Shown here: piece after piece, positions 23,801 to 37,600 of the stretch | Layout: every line of letters starts with the position of its first letter | How positions within the stretch are numbered: position 1 is the first letter of the stretch | Assembly (NCBI GenBank): GCA_964017155.1 | Contig: OZ024858.1 | Location: forward strand, 23,062,657-23,126,656 | Direction: 5' to 3' | Source: Oasisia sp. SBJ-2009 | Lineage: Eukaryota; Annelida; Polychaeta; Sabellida; Siboglinidae | DNA: 64,000 nt | Made by a program: the position numbers and the translations under genes | The notes under the pieces: generated by a model | Databases searched by the model: none | What the model was told of the DNA's origin: nothing | Seen by the model: the letters and a program-made list of their open reading frames with translations, nothing else

Positions 23801-25532
23801 AACGGGAACTACAAGCTCGACTATGTCGAACAACATCTCAGGCGGTGAGTACAATGAAGCTGTGTTGTGCCTTTATAGCCAGAACCATCCTTGCATGTGT
23901 GGTGTGGTATTTAAAATTAAATTACTGTAAGGACATTAGACGTTCAGAAGCCTAAACATTATTACATTCTCCGCTCTGTGAAAACGGGTTATACACAAGA
24001 ATTACAATGTTTTGTGTCAAAAAAGACACAGACACTATATACTGTATGTATCTGACCACACAAAATAGTAGGTGTCCACATTTTTAGGGTGTTCAAAAAC
24101 AAACAATGTTCAAATACGTAGTCATTATGGTAGTTACAATACACTTAGCCTTGGTATTTAATCAAATTCAGTCTGTCGAGATGTACATTTAATCATTCGC
24201 ACATTCCCTACTTTTTCCCATCATGCATTTCCTGGAACTAGTCAACTTCAAAGAACAATTCTCAAGCATGAAAAACGCTTTTATTATGTATACATGCAGC
24301 AATTATGGCCAATGACAGGCAATTAAAGATAATTATGTGCTCACATCCAGTGGTTCACTCATGCAGTATCAAACACCGTGATATATAAATTAAATGAGAG
24401 TAAACTTTTACACATGAAAAGTTGCTATAGCATGGGAAGTTGATGTAGTCACCAGCACCTGGTTTTAAGAAGATGGAACTTTTTTAACACTCTCAAATGA
24501 GTCAAATGACTTACTTGATTCACATGACTCACAGAACTCACATGATCAACTCACATGACGTGTTGTTTTAGGTATAGCTAGATCAACTTCATGTTCTTGT
24601 TCCTAGTGAATAAGGCATGTTTGAGAACATTTGAATTCACTCGAGACCACATAACGACTGTGTATGCAACAGACAGGTACAGCTTCGCCACAGCAAATGT
24701 TTTAGAAACTTTAATAACACACATTTGACATTAAACGTAAACAGTGGGATGGTAGGCCAAACTAAAAAAAATTGACATTTTACATCCAAAAGCAATCAAG
24801 TATACACCTACTTTTTGCCCTTTCTCTAAAGTTTAATGGCATTTTAAAAAGTTCAAAGCTGCTTGATGTTGTGAGAGTGTTAGAATAAAGCGGAAAAGAA
24901 GAACATTAATTTTGTTGAATGTCAGTCATTGACTAAAGTTAGGTGTTGTGTCACTTTTTCAGTCGGTGATGCATCTCCTTGAGTGCTGTGACATGTGGCC
25001 TTAAAAATTGACTTAATATGGAAATATTGTGATTCACCATTTCTGAAGCATAAAATGCATGTGTTTTTTTTAGAGTAGTCAGTTTCTTTTTGGTTGTCAG
25101 AAATACATTATACTTTCTGCTGCCACCAACAGTGCCACTGTTGTCAAGTGACTCAGAATGATAACTACCTTGTTTTGTTTATGTTTTCAATGAATTGTTG
25201 TTTTGTGAGGTGAATCTTGTTTAAGAGACCCAAGGGAAGTAACTTTAGTAGAGAGTAACAGGAAGTAGAATTTGACTAGAGAAGTGGCAGTGATGAGAAT
25301 TAAGTTTTTCATGACGTGCGTGGGTGGGGGGTGGGATGAGGGTGGAGTAAAGTTCCAGGGAATTTTCCTGCAGACATTTACAACCACCACAGGAACAAAG
25401 ATTTCTCTTCTTTTTCATGTATATATAGTCAAAAACGCGCACACGCATGCATACACTGCATGCACGCACACACACATACACACACCTACGTACATACACA
25501 CGTACACATGTACACACACACCCACACACACA

Positions 25533-25615
<83 letters not shown>

Positions 25616-28600
25616 ACACACATGTACACACATGTACACACTACACACACAAACACACATACACACACCATTTTGGTGATTCCAGTGTGAAAGTAGTACG
25701 TTTTTATGTTCACCCCTGCCTCCAGCTTGTGTCTTAGTCACAGCCAGGTCCTATTGTCAGAGTTTATGGAAGTACACACATGTACCGTGTTTTCCAAGTA
25801 GCACATGCACCAGGAAGACCACTCAAATTACATATGCCCATGAGGTGTTTTCATGTAAGCAACCAAGCATATACGTAACATTCATGGCTTACTGCCTATC
25901 CAGCATGAATCAGTTGTTAAACATATGGCTGGGTTGTTTCAGACTCGTTTAGAACATATTTAACGAATTAAGACATTCTGATTCATCTACGCCAATGTAT
26001 TCAGTCATATGACATTATCCGGCACTCTCTAACAATATATTTTGTTCTGATCTCTTCTGGGTTGATATTTTTTAGGGTGTGCACCTTTAGTGGTATCAAA
26101 GGGATATTCCAGTCAGTGAGAGGTTCACAGTATGAACTTACATATGTATAATATATTGTTTATACATATTAACTGCACGCAAAGATCGTTAATAAACAAT
26201 TAATAATATAGTTTAATTGTATCAAAAAACATGCTGCCTTGGATTCAGAGCGCTGCCATCTTGACGCACAAAACCAGTGATGTAAGCCAAATCGTTTACG
26301 TCACTGGCACATTGTTGAAAAAAGCAAGGATTGGTGGAAGGAATCCTCCTGAAAATTGTGATAGTGATGTAAGCAATCTGTGACATACTGGATATATTAA
26401 ATACCATTGGACAGATGTAGGATGTTTGAACATGCATGCACTAGTCCAACATAGCATGTTTCTGGTACAATTATACTATAATTAATTGTTTATTAACGAT
26501 CTTTGTACACAATTACTATGCACAACCAATAATTATATTATACATATGTAAATAAATACCGTGAATCTCTCGCTGACTGGAGTGTCCCCTTAAATGCCAA
26601 CCAACCAACTAACAAAAAACATGACTCATTTTAATAATTTCGTTATTGGCAGTACAAGTTACAACATTAGTATATGACAAGAACCAACAAAGTGTATATT
26701 TTCTAATATTCCAATGACAGTTTCAAGTGGTACGGCATGTCATGTTCATGACACGCGTTTGCATGTTTACATCAGCCATATCCACGTATCCTTTGTGTCG
26801 GCACATTTTATCACCGATGCCACTGGCAACAGCTGTTGTGTCCGTTGTATCGAAGGCAGACACGACTGGAACATCTACACTATATACCACACGTGTCCTT
26901 TTGTCCTCCGTATTGTCACCTGACCAACTACTCGCAGGCGGCACACTTCTTACCTGTAGGTGACAACTCTGACACTACACGTACACGCTTCAGTGCAATC
27001 ATTTATGAATAACATTCACATCTCGCATTGAGTGTTTTATTGCCTCATCTACATAGGCTACATGACAAGATGTGCAATGGATACCATTTTGTGGTTTGGA
27101 AAATCAGATATACTAAAAAAGTGTTTGCGTCTGAAGTGTCACATTGCATTTAAAAATGTTCGCCCACAATTTATTGACTAATTGACAACTACCGGTACTC
27201 CGTAACATTTCTCAGAGACAACTATAATTTGTTAAATAAATTTGCTGCATTTTTATACCCCAATTAAAACAATTGTGGTAGGGTTATTTATTTGGTAATA
27301 ATTGTTTTACTAAGGTTTCAACTAGACCATTTTTTTCTTTATATTTCAGCTGTTTGGTACTGAACAAAACAAATGAAAACCACAATGGACAGTAACATTT
27401 AGCAAATACATCTGGTTGAGATACATGGATGATACATTCACAGTGCTACAAGAGAGTGAAATAGAACAGTTCATACAACATGTGAACTCTCTGGACGACA
27501 ACATCAAGTTCACAGTAGAAGCTGAACAGAACAACAGGCTAGCTTTCCTAGACACATGTATATGTCTGAAGGATGACAGGTCAACAAATGTGAAAATCAG
27601 AAAGCAACACATATAGACCAGAATTTTAACTGGGAGTCAAAACACCCATTAGGACACAACCGATCTGTGGTGAGGTCATTCTTTCAAGGAGCAAAAAGGT
27701 TGATATCAGATAAGGAGGATAAGACCAAAGAGGTGGAGCACATCAAAAAAGTCCTGAAAATGAATGGGTAAAAACCTTGCATTTTCAACACCATGCAGGT
27801 CTGCCCAGTTGGCAAGGATTTTCAAGTCCTACGACATCCTAGTGTACCACAAACCCATCAACACCCTGAGGTCCCTGCTGGTGCACCCGAAAGACAAGAC
27901 AGACAAAGGGACAAAGTGTGGTGTGGTATACAACAGCCAATGCCCGGACTGCAACCAACACCACACAGGGAACACAGCAAGACCACTGGGCACACGAATT
28001 AAAGAACACCTAAAGAACACCTATTATTATGTCGCCAACCTCTATCGGCAGTAAGTGAACACAAGTTGAACATAGGTGTTCAATGAGGGACGTAAAAATC
28101 CTAGACTATGAAGAGAACTGGCACAGGAGAAAAATCAAAGAGGCCATCAACATACACAGGGGGAAGTCATCTTTAAATAGAGACAATGACAAGAACTCCC
28201 ACCGGTCATGCTCCAGCTTGTGTCACATGATGTAAATCATGTGACACGACCGTGAAATTCAGTCCACTGAAGAAGGCTGTGAGAGACAGTGGAAATATGT
28301 GGGAGAAAAGAAAAAGGTTTCTTGAGAGATAAATCATTTACTAATTAAGAATGAACCAAGAAACCCGATCATTGCATTCGAACACCATGAACAGCTATTG
28401 ACTTATTATACCAAACACATTGCAAGATTAAAACCTTTTTCATGTAACATTCAAACTTCAAACAGAAGTTTACATTAACAGTGCATAATGGGAAACCACA
28501 GATAAATAGCTGCGTTTATGTCACACTAAAATCTATGAATTGTCATTTGGCCTTTTATGTGTTACCAGATTTTATGAGACAATGCAACAATCACCTTTTT

Positions 28601-31600
28601 ACTGACATTTGGAACTTCATAACTACTGTCTTTATTGCTCATGGTAAACAGTATGAACCTCAAATAATGACTCATTTTCAGTACAATTACTGTCTACTTT
28701 CTTAAATCACAATATGGTGTATCCTTCATACCAGTAATTCATATTGATTTGCACCATAACATGAAACGTTTTTGTCATTAAATGTCATGCTTGTGTAATG
28801 AAATCAACATATATCGTATTTTATGATGGCATTAGTCTTTATGTGTAGTTACATTAGCCAATTTTGTGTGTAAAACCTACCACATTAAAGTGAGTGTGTA
28901 TCCTGTGTTTTATTGTACAAAAATGTTATACAATATAAATAAAATTTGTGGTATCATACTGAGTGCCCAAATATGTTTGAACGAACCACTTTTAGTTGGT
29001 GAAATGTTATGCTTCGTGATGAATCAATTATTCAGCCTCAGAAGAAACATCAGAGAGACTGATGAAAGCCATATTGACTGCATAATGTTGACTTTGCATC
29101 TGTGCTCCTGCTAGGTAACGACCTATAATAATCCGGGCTTCGAATTTGGGAATTTGAGGGACAATGCAATGATTTGAATGACAGCACTGCAATTATTATG
29201 AACATTGAAAAGTTAATTTATAAAGTTGGTGGTGCTTTGTTTAAACATATTTGGGTTTTCAGTATCTTGTAATATATATATTTTATAATGTATAACATAA
29301 CTGCACAATATCAAATTTATATGACAACAGGAGGCACATTCTCTTTAGTATCTCATTTAAAAATGTGATACCTATACATCATGTAGAGTCACTGACCTCT
29401 ATGTTGCACAAACAAAGTTAATGGAAACAAAGACTTGATTTGTTACAAAAAAAAACAGTGAACAACCACGTTGGTAAAACTGTGATAAATGGAACACTTT
29501 TATTAGTAAGAATCACAAATAAAATACAGATGCATATCTATGATATATTATTGTTGGTGTCCTGTTTTGCATAATGCAGTTAGTGGTGATAGAATCGATT
29601 TGTGTGGAAAGTTTCATTGTTTTAAAGAGAGGGTGCCTGCTCTGTCTAGAATTGGCAGAACAGTAATTTGTAAGAGGAAGAATGTGGGAAAATTAAACAT
29701 CAAAGGCTATTGTGATTAACTCTGCTCACCTCTGCATTATTACCAGTCGATTTTATTTTGAAACTGGTTTGTTTGTTGTGTTTGTGATGTGTTGTGGGTG
29801 GAATTTCTCAAATTTTGAACATTGTTCCAAGGTTAGTAAAGTAACTACCAGGTAAACCCAATTGGGCAGGCATTAACATTCAACATGTATATTATTTACT
29901 TATAATAATGTAATATAAAACCAAAAAGTTAAAACTGGGTGCTGGCACCCTTTTTTTCAATTTGCAACTGCTTCACTCTAAACAACATTTGAGCAATCTG
30001 TATGCACATTTTATGAAATAGATGTTATGTATTTAGAATATAAATATCTTATGGAAGAGTTTGGCCAGTTTGTACACCATTTTGCAGTTGTATACAGTGA
30101 TATTGGGAAGCACTGACATCTATAATTATTAAAATACAACATTTGGCATTCATAATACTGAACATCTGGATGCAGCATGCATTTAAAAAAAAAAATTGTT
30201 GAATAGTTATCTGTAATTAGTTGTGATTAAATGTTATGATGGCATAAAGAATCTCTGTTTGGTATGTGAAGACTCATTTTGCTATTACAAAGACAAAGCT
30301 AACAGTCAGCGCTCTCTCCTTACACCGTTTAATGACAGAGCCAGGGCTTCTTGACTTCCTGCACACGCACTGCTTTCACAAATTGCACAATTATCAGTTG
30401 TCACGACTTAACAACTGGACTAATTTGCTACAAATTACTAAATAACTTCCTGAGAACGCGGTACACATTTCTATGCATTTCCTTCCTGTGGTTTCACTTT
30501 GTTCTTTCTGTGTTTCATCATCTGGTTTAATTTCCAACACAGACAGCAAGACATGTTATGGATATGGTTTTGCATTTTTATAAGCATCATACACTGTTAT
30601 TCTTGTGATATAAAACAAAATATAAATTAATTTTTGTAAGTGAGTCATATCCTAACCAGCTGAGAAGGCAAGGCATGGATGCAAAAACATTAAATTATAT
30701 TTATCCATAGTTACCATCACTGATACATCCCAGAACAGTTGGCACATTTGTAATTTTGTCAGATTCATTGTGAGTAGAGTGGACCCTAAAAAAGGGTTTT
30801 ACCCATAATAAACTATAATGGTTAAAACAAATTTTTGGGTGGATATGAATATCTCTGGATGGATGATGTATGGTAAAATTATGCTTAGAAAATGGATGCC
30901 ACATATGTGTTTTTAGTTTATTTTACCCATTGAAATTAGGGGATGATATATGAAGCATTATCTATATGACATTGTCAACAAAGTCGCTGTCACTACTGAC
31001 ACTGTCACTAATGTCACAGTCATCACTAACTTTGTCATCAGTGACACAATAGACCATCACTGACACTGTCAACAATGTCGCATTCACCAGTGACATTGTC
31101 ACTAATGTCAGTTATGACTGTCACTGTTACCAGTGTCATAGCCACCACTGCAGTGTCACCAATGTCACAGTCATCACTGAAACTGTCACCAATGTAACAT
31201 ACGCCACTGACACTGTCATCAGTGTCAACATCATCACGTTCTCTGTTTTTATAATCACTCTATTTTTATGCTAGATACCCCTTACAAAAAATACCATTAA
31301 AATACCATTGAATGGTCCTAGGGGGTATTATGGCCAAGGGTATTTGAATGGTATCTGAATGGTTTTTTGAATGATATTTTGGATTCTTTGTACCATTCAG
31401 TGGTATTGAATGGTATTTAAAATTACCGTTGAGAGTACCACTGAGTCCTGCTGAAATATCATTGATACTGAATGGTATCCAATGGTAATCAATGGTATAC
31501 CATTGGCTCTTTTTTGTAAGGGACTGTCAGAACGCTGTTTTCACATTGACCATGCCCACAGCTGTAACCACAACCATGGCACAGTCACAACCACAGCCAT

Positions 31601-34600
31601 AACCATAACCACAACCTCCAATATGACAAACAATGCAGTCTACCCAAGCGTGGTGATGTTCAAAGTGTCGTGTCTGATTCATCCTTAATTCAACATGTCC
31701 ATCATGGTGAGATGTTTGCGTCAGTGAGCAGCGTGGGCCGGGTGCACGCAGACATTACCTGGCACAAGCTGTTCCCTTATCAACTCACTCTCACTTCCTT
31801 ACTGCGCCATTCACCTCACATGGCTAAAGATAGAATGCGATAACCTTCACATTTTAATTGTGACATCCAAAACATGTTAAAGTAACAAAATCACGACCAC
31901 AAGTGTTTGCATGGTATCAATTTGTTGAAAATATTTTTGTTTTTTCGAAACTACTTTTAGTTTACACCGATTGTACAGAATTTGAAATCGTATGATGATG
32001 AGCGCTATTATGAACATTTGAATAACGTGAGCAATTGACCCATGATAATAAAATATGAGTTAGTCGATAACAGTGCATCGTGCACCAATAACACTCCTCC
32101 CACGTCATACACGGGCCTCGTGACGCATTCCAGCGTATAGTTATGTGCAGCATATAAAGATGATTTAAGTGTGACAATAACTTTGTGGTGATTGTCAGTT
32201 AAGTGCCTATTAGCGGAGGGGGCGTGCATTATGAGATGTCAGGCACTAGACATTAGTTCCTGGTTGTCCCTGATGGAATGGCTGTCTTCATGAACAGATA
32301 TTATACGGTTGAACAGGCAAAACAGGTTCCTACAAATCTGCTTCAGCCATTTTATGGTGCATGCTGATAACCACATCAGAAATGTTAATAACAAATATGT
32401 ATGTTTTTAGGGATCATTTATAATTGTCAAAATGTTCCGAAGCATGCAAACCATACAATATGGGTTCAGAGGTGGGAGTGTCAGGGTCGAGGGTCAGAGT
32501 CTTCCATATATTTAAAAACAAATGGTAGCCTGATTGCTATTGTTGGTATGTATTAGTCACAACAGTCAACATTAATTGTTGTGACTAAAACATATCACTT
32601 TTTAGTGAACTCTTTGGGGAGGTGTCAAGAAATAGCATACTCTTTGTACGCTTCCAAAATGTTGGCAAATATGAATGATCCCTTAGGTTTAGTTGTTTTA
32701 GTTAGATTGGTCATTATGATTGGTGCATCCAATCATTATGATGAAGATCATAATTCCGTAATTATTATAATAGTACATATAGTCAAATGTCACAATTTTC
32801 ACAAATGCACATAAACAATGAATCATCACAGAGGACCCTTTGTAACAGGCACTATGACTCTATGTGAAACACCTGGCTGGACTCATGGACTGTGACAGTA
32901 GTGACCTCTTGTGGACTGGATATAACTTAGTAAAAGCCTTTGAGACTGCCATGGATAGCAAAAATCCTACTGGATTGTCATCTCAGTAAATCCTGCATTT
33001 GTCAGCAAGCAATTGTTCAATTGTTGTACCATTAATGACAGTTTTGTTGGACATCTTGTCTTTATTTTGGTAAATACACATACCCACACAATAAATGAGT
33101 GGCACAAGTATATAAACATTATAATAAATGCTGTCCATGGTGCCCCTTGTGTGTGAATTAGCCAGTCAGTTTTTTATTTTAAATTTATAAATGTACCCAT
33201 GACCATTTAATTTCTAGTAATTGACAAGTGTGACATTCTCTGCAGCAGAAAATAATGCTGATAGTTTGCAGAATGAATTTTAGTGACGGTGGAAAGGTTG
33301 AAGCATGTACTTTATAAGAACTGAACATACTTTGAAGATAAACTTCTCCATCCGTCTGATCAGTTTCATTACTTGGTAGTTATGGCATGTAATCACACCA
33401 TGTTTAGTCACTACTCTTGATTCCTCTCTGTGAATGAAAACAAAACATTAGACACAGAGATAGGAAAACATTGGAACGATCAGGAAACTCACCTTGACCC
33501 AGCAACCAGACACAAAACATTTTTTGATTTTGCACACAGATATGTCTATGTAATGATTTGTTCTGATGCTTACTGATTTTTCTATCTGTGTTGACACTTT
33601 TTGTTGTTCTCTTCACAGGATTCTGATATTGAACAGCTTCAAACCAACATCAGGTGAGATAACACTTCTGTCAGAGTAAAGTGAGAGGGCACACACCCTG
33701 CTGGGTACTAGAGGACGTATATTTAGGTTTCATTGGTTGTTAGAATAACACATCTAAATGTGTAAATATAATTATTGTACATATTGCACTAACAAGGTAA
33801 GTCAATAGAACCGTGAAATATAACTCCTATATATGTGTAGACATAAAATAATTGAATGTTTTTAGTGTTTGTACACATATGTTCTTACAGCATTCTCTCA
33901 CGTCACTAATTACCTCTACTATTTCATATAAATTAATCTAGTTTCATCCTATAAATGGTTTGCAGGAATGCTTTGAATCACTGTGATGCAGCTTGATTGA
34001 CAAGTCTGTGTCATGAATTAAACATATGTTTTCATGATTTAGATAGGGTAATGTGTCTATACGAGCATGGTGTAGACTCAGGTAAATAGTGAAAACTGAT
34101 AAATACTCAATACTATTACAAGTCAGCTTCAGTGGTACTTGAAGGAGGAGATGGAGGTGTGTGTTTTTAAAACTAAGAAAACTAGTGATCGACATCTTCT
34201 ATGTTGTTGATATTGCCCTCTGCATGGTACAATGTACTACCTTCCTGCTTGAATATTTACTAACTTACTGTTGTGTGAGTGTCTCTTAATTATTGATATT
34301 AGTCATTCAGCTCAAGCTAGCAGATGATAATATCAAATATGGCTTATCTAGGTTAGTGTTACAGGCACAAATTTAAACGTTAAATCATGTTTAAGTATTA
34401 CACATACTCAGTATGTTCTTTACATATTAACTTGTATAAAACACATGTTTTACTATGTCACAATTTAAATTAGCAATTGTTTTCAATTCAATATGAACAT
34501 TTTGTCTTGAGTAGCAATATTTACATTGCACTTTGAACAGAACGGTCATTAATAATAAACAGGACGGGTCATTAATAAACAGGAATAATTAAAAACAAAA

Positions 34601-37600
34601 CACATTTGAGTGATAAACCTGATAGAATAGTATAGTTTGTGCTGTATAACTTATCATGATGTCTGGATAGCAATAATGATCCTTTGACACACTGCGTGTA
34701 CAGTTTGTGTACACTTGTGTCTCACAGCCGACCAGACGCCAACAACTAACACACATGTGTCACTCATGTTTCAGCCGCACCCAGAGACAGTACAATGATT
34801 TAGACAAAGAATACCAGGAGGCAGCACTGGGCATTCTGGCGATGACGAGACGGCAATCCAGTAAGGTGGGATCACTCTCTTCTTTCCCACGGTCTTGTGT
34901 GTTGTCAGTGGCGGTCCCAGGGTTGTCATAGATGAACCCGAATGTTTTTGGGCCTGAGATTGTAAACTTGCGGAAGGATTAGCTGAACAAACATAGGGTA
35001 AATTTATACACATACCTGATACATGTATAGTAGCTTTAAGTATTGTATAGTTACGTATGATATAATGTAAATATTTACTAGAGTATTCAGTTCTTTTTAA
35101 TTTAACAATTTTGTTGATGTGTTTAATCATTTGTTTCTGTTAAAACTGCATGCATATGTTGTGTACACTATATGTCAGTGTATGTAATGGTTTTAGTATT
35201 ATTTATTATGATAATGTACTAATTATATTACTGTAATTTCTGCATGCATTGCAGTTATTAATTTAAATTTGCCTGTAATAGTGGCTGACACATAATTATG
35301 TATTTAGTACATTGTAAAAAGGAATGCATTGTTTTTATAAACAGTACATATTGTTTAATTAGTTTCTGGACAATTCCCAGACCATGTACATGTCTGCCTA
35401 TAGTACAAGTGTTAGCCAAATGCCTAGGATATTCTAACATATTTGTCGTGCAGCAAAACCTGTTTACATCTCACTGGATGTTTAGATAGTTTGCACTGAC
35501 ACCACCATGTAGGACTAATTGCATCGACAATCTAAGCAGCTGTTAATTGTTGTGTATTTATGTGCAGTTTTATAAATTAAATATCAGCCTAATTTTTTTA
35601 TTAAATCATCAGTAAATCAGTGCACACATATATGCAAATTATAACACTATGCACAAGACAGATAAGTATAATATAACTGAAAATGTACAATGTTTGAAGA
35701 AGTAAATAGCATAAAATAATAGTCAATGACTTTTATGTAAATTCACCCCTACAAACCAACAAACAATGTAGAATTTGAAGTAAATTGTGTGGTGTGAGTT
35801 GTTATTACACAAAGGAGACCTATTCAGAGTGTCCATGGCTGCTAGAATCTTGCAGCTGTCACTTATCAAGCCACTTATCATAATTGGTCATGACAGAGAC
35901 TGGTTCATTTACCACTGACAACAAGCCACTGTTTGGGGGGGGGGGGGCTCACCCTTTTGCAAAGTAAAAAACAGACTGTTTTATATTAATTGGCAAAGAA
36001 CACATCCAGTGAAACAGCCACATTCCACTGATGTGACACATTGACACTAATTATCCATGTTTCTGGTGATATTGACAAAAACATCACTAACATATGTCCA
36101 CTTGATAGATGGCACTACAGTAGCAATTTATTTTTACGTGGTGCTGACCCAGCCACTGCACAGCCATAGGTAACTTGTTGTGTTACTCGCAAACTTTTGA
36201 CAACCCCCTAGCTTAGATAGAGTCATCCGCAGTGAGTTGTGTGTCAAGGCAGTGCCGTGGCACGTGCCACACATGTAAATGTAACAGGTCTTTCAGTCTT
36301 GTCTTCCCGTCTGATCTCTCCCTCAGCTGTTGTGGCCTGTCTCAGTAACAGTGTTCTGTCTTTGTCAGTCATTGCTGTCTTTTCTCTGGTAGAGCTTCTT
36401 GTATTGCTCTGTCTAGTCTCCTATTTTTATACTACATGTAGAGAGATTTATTCAACAATAACAATAATAACAACAACAACAACAACAACACATATTCACC
36501 ATATCCAATATAAAATATAGTTCTAAATGGCACAAACACAGTATTTCAGTTGAGCCTGTTGTACATTTTTATTAAATGAATACTCTATGTTGGCATACAA
36601 ATGTTGCTGATACACTGCATGACAAGTTAATTGGATATACTGTATTTGATCATATGAAATTCATCACCCTAAAACGTTGTCTATCATTTGGACGATGTGC
36701 CGACTTTATGTCTCAACATTCAACCAATAAACGCCTGTAATTGGCACTAGTATCACTATGGTGTACAGCTGTACTGGCATTCTTACCCATAAATGGATAT
36801 TATGAAGTTGGATAACTGACATAGTTCTAGCTACGGTCCACCTTAGCTACAAAGTGGGCCTAAGTATAACTGTTTCAGTGACCTTGATGGTAAAGTTTAC
36901 TTGACTAATTTCCCACAACAGAACCTCGCTTTAGCATCAGTGTGTGTGCACTGTAAAAAGTAAATGAACACATTTTTTCTTTCATGAACCCAAAATGGTT
37001 TTCACACACACCCCTGGGTACAACACAATGTTTGTTGAGGTATTTTAAACAATTAAAAATGTATCTTCCATCGACCCTACGGTTCTAGTTATAGTAATTT
37101 AACATTCAGAATTGATATCTTTAAAACCACGTTTATTTGACTTAATTATTAAAATGTAAAACCATCTGTCTGATTCTGAGATTGTACCCAGAAGTGTGTG
37201 TACCCTTGGCAAAAAAAACTTTAAATTTTCTATAGAATATTCTATAGGATTTTTGCTTATAGTTTTCTATAGGATTTTCGCCAATAGTTTTTTCTATAGA
37301 AAAATCTATAGAATTCTTTAGAAAACTATAGAAAAATCTAAAAATTCTATAGAAAACTTTAGGCCTCACAAAATCTATAGAAAATTCTGTAGAATTCTAT
37401 AGAATTATGTAGAAAACTATAGAAAAATCTATAAAATTCTATAGAAAACTTTAGGCCACACAAAATCTATAGAAAATTCTGTAGCATTCTATAGAAAACT
37501 GCAAAATTCTATAGAATTCTACAGAATTCTATAGAAATCTATAGAAAGTCTATAGTTTTCTATAGAATTTTTTGCCAAGGGTACTTGTGTCGTTTGCTGG

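Larger units (their letters stand above)
23845..33618. other. RasGEF intron rich in mobile elements
   Basis: Besides the listed CA/CACG array, foldback MITE, Penelope-like remnant, dispersed repeat and 31-kb TIR element, the sequence is AT-rich and unique. The segment 26714-26963 is open on both strands with no recognised domain. No additional exon fits the gene. Confidence 0.5.
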
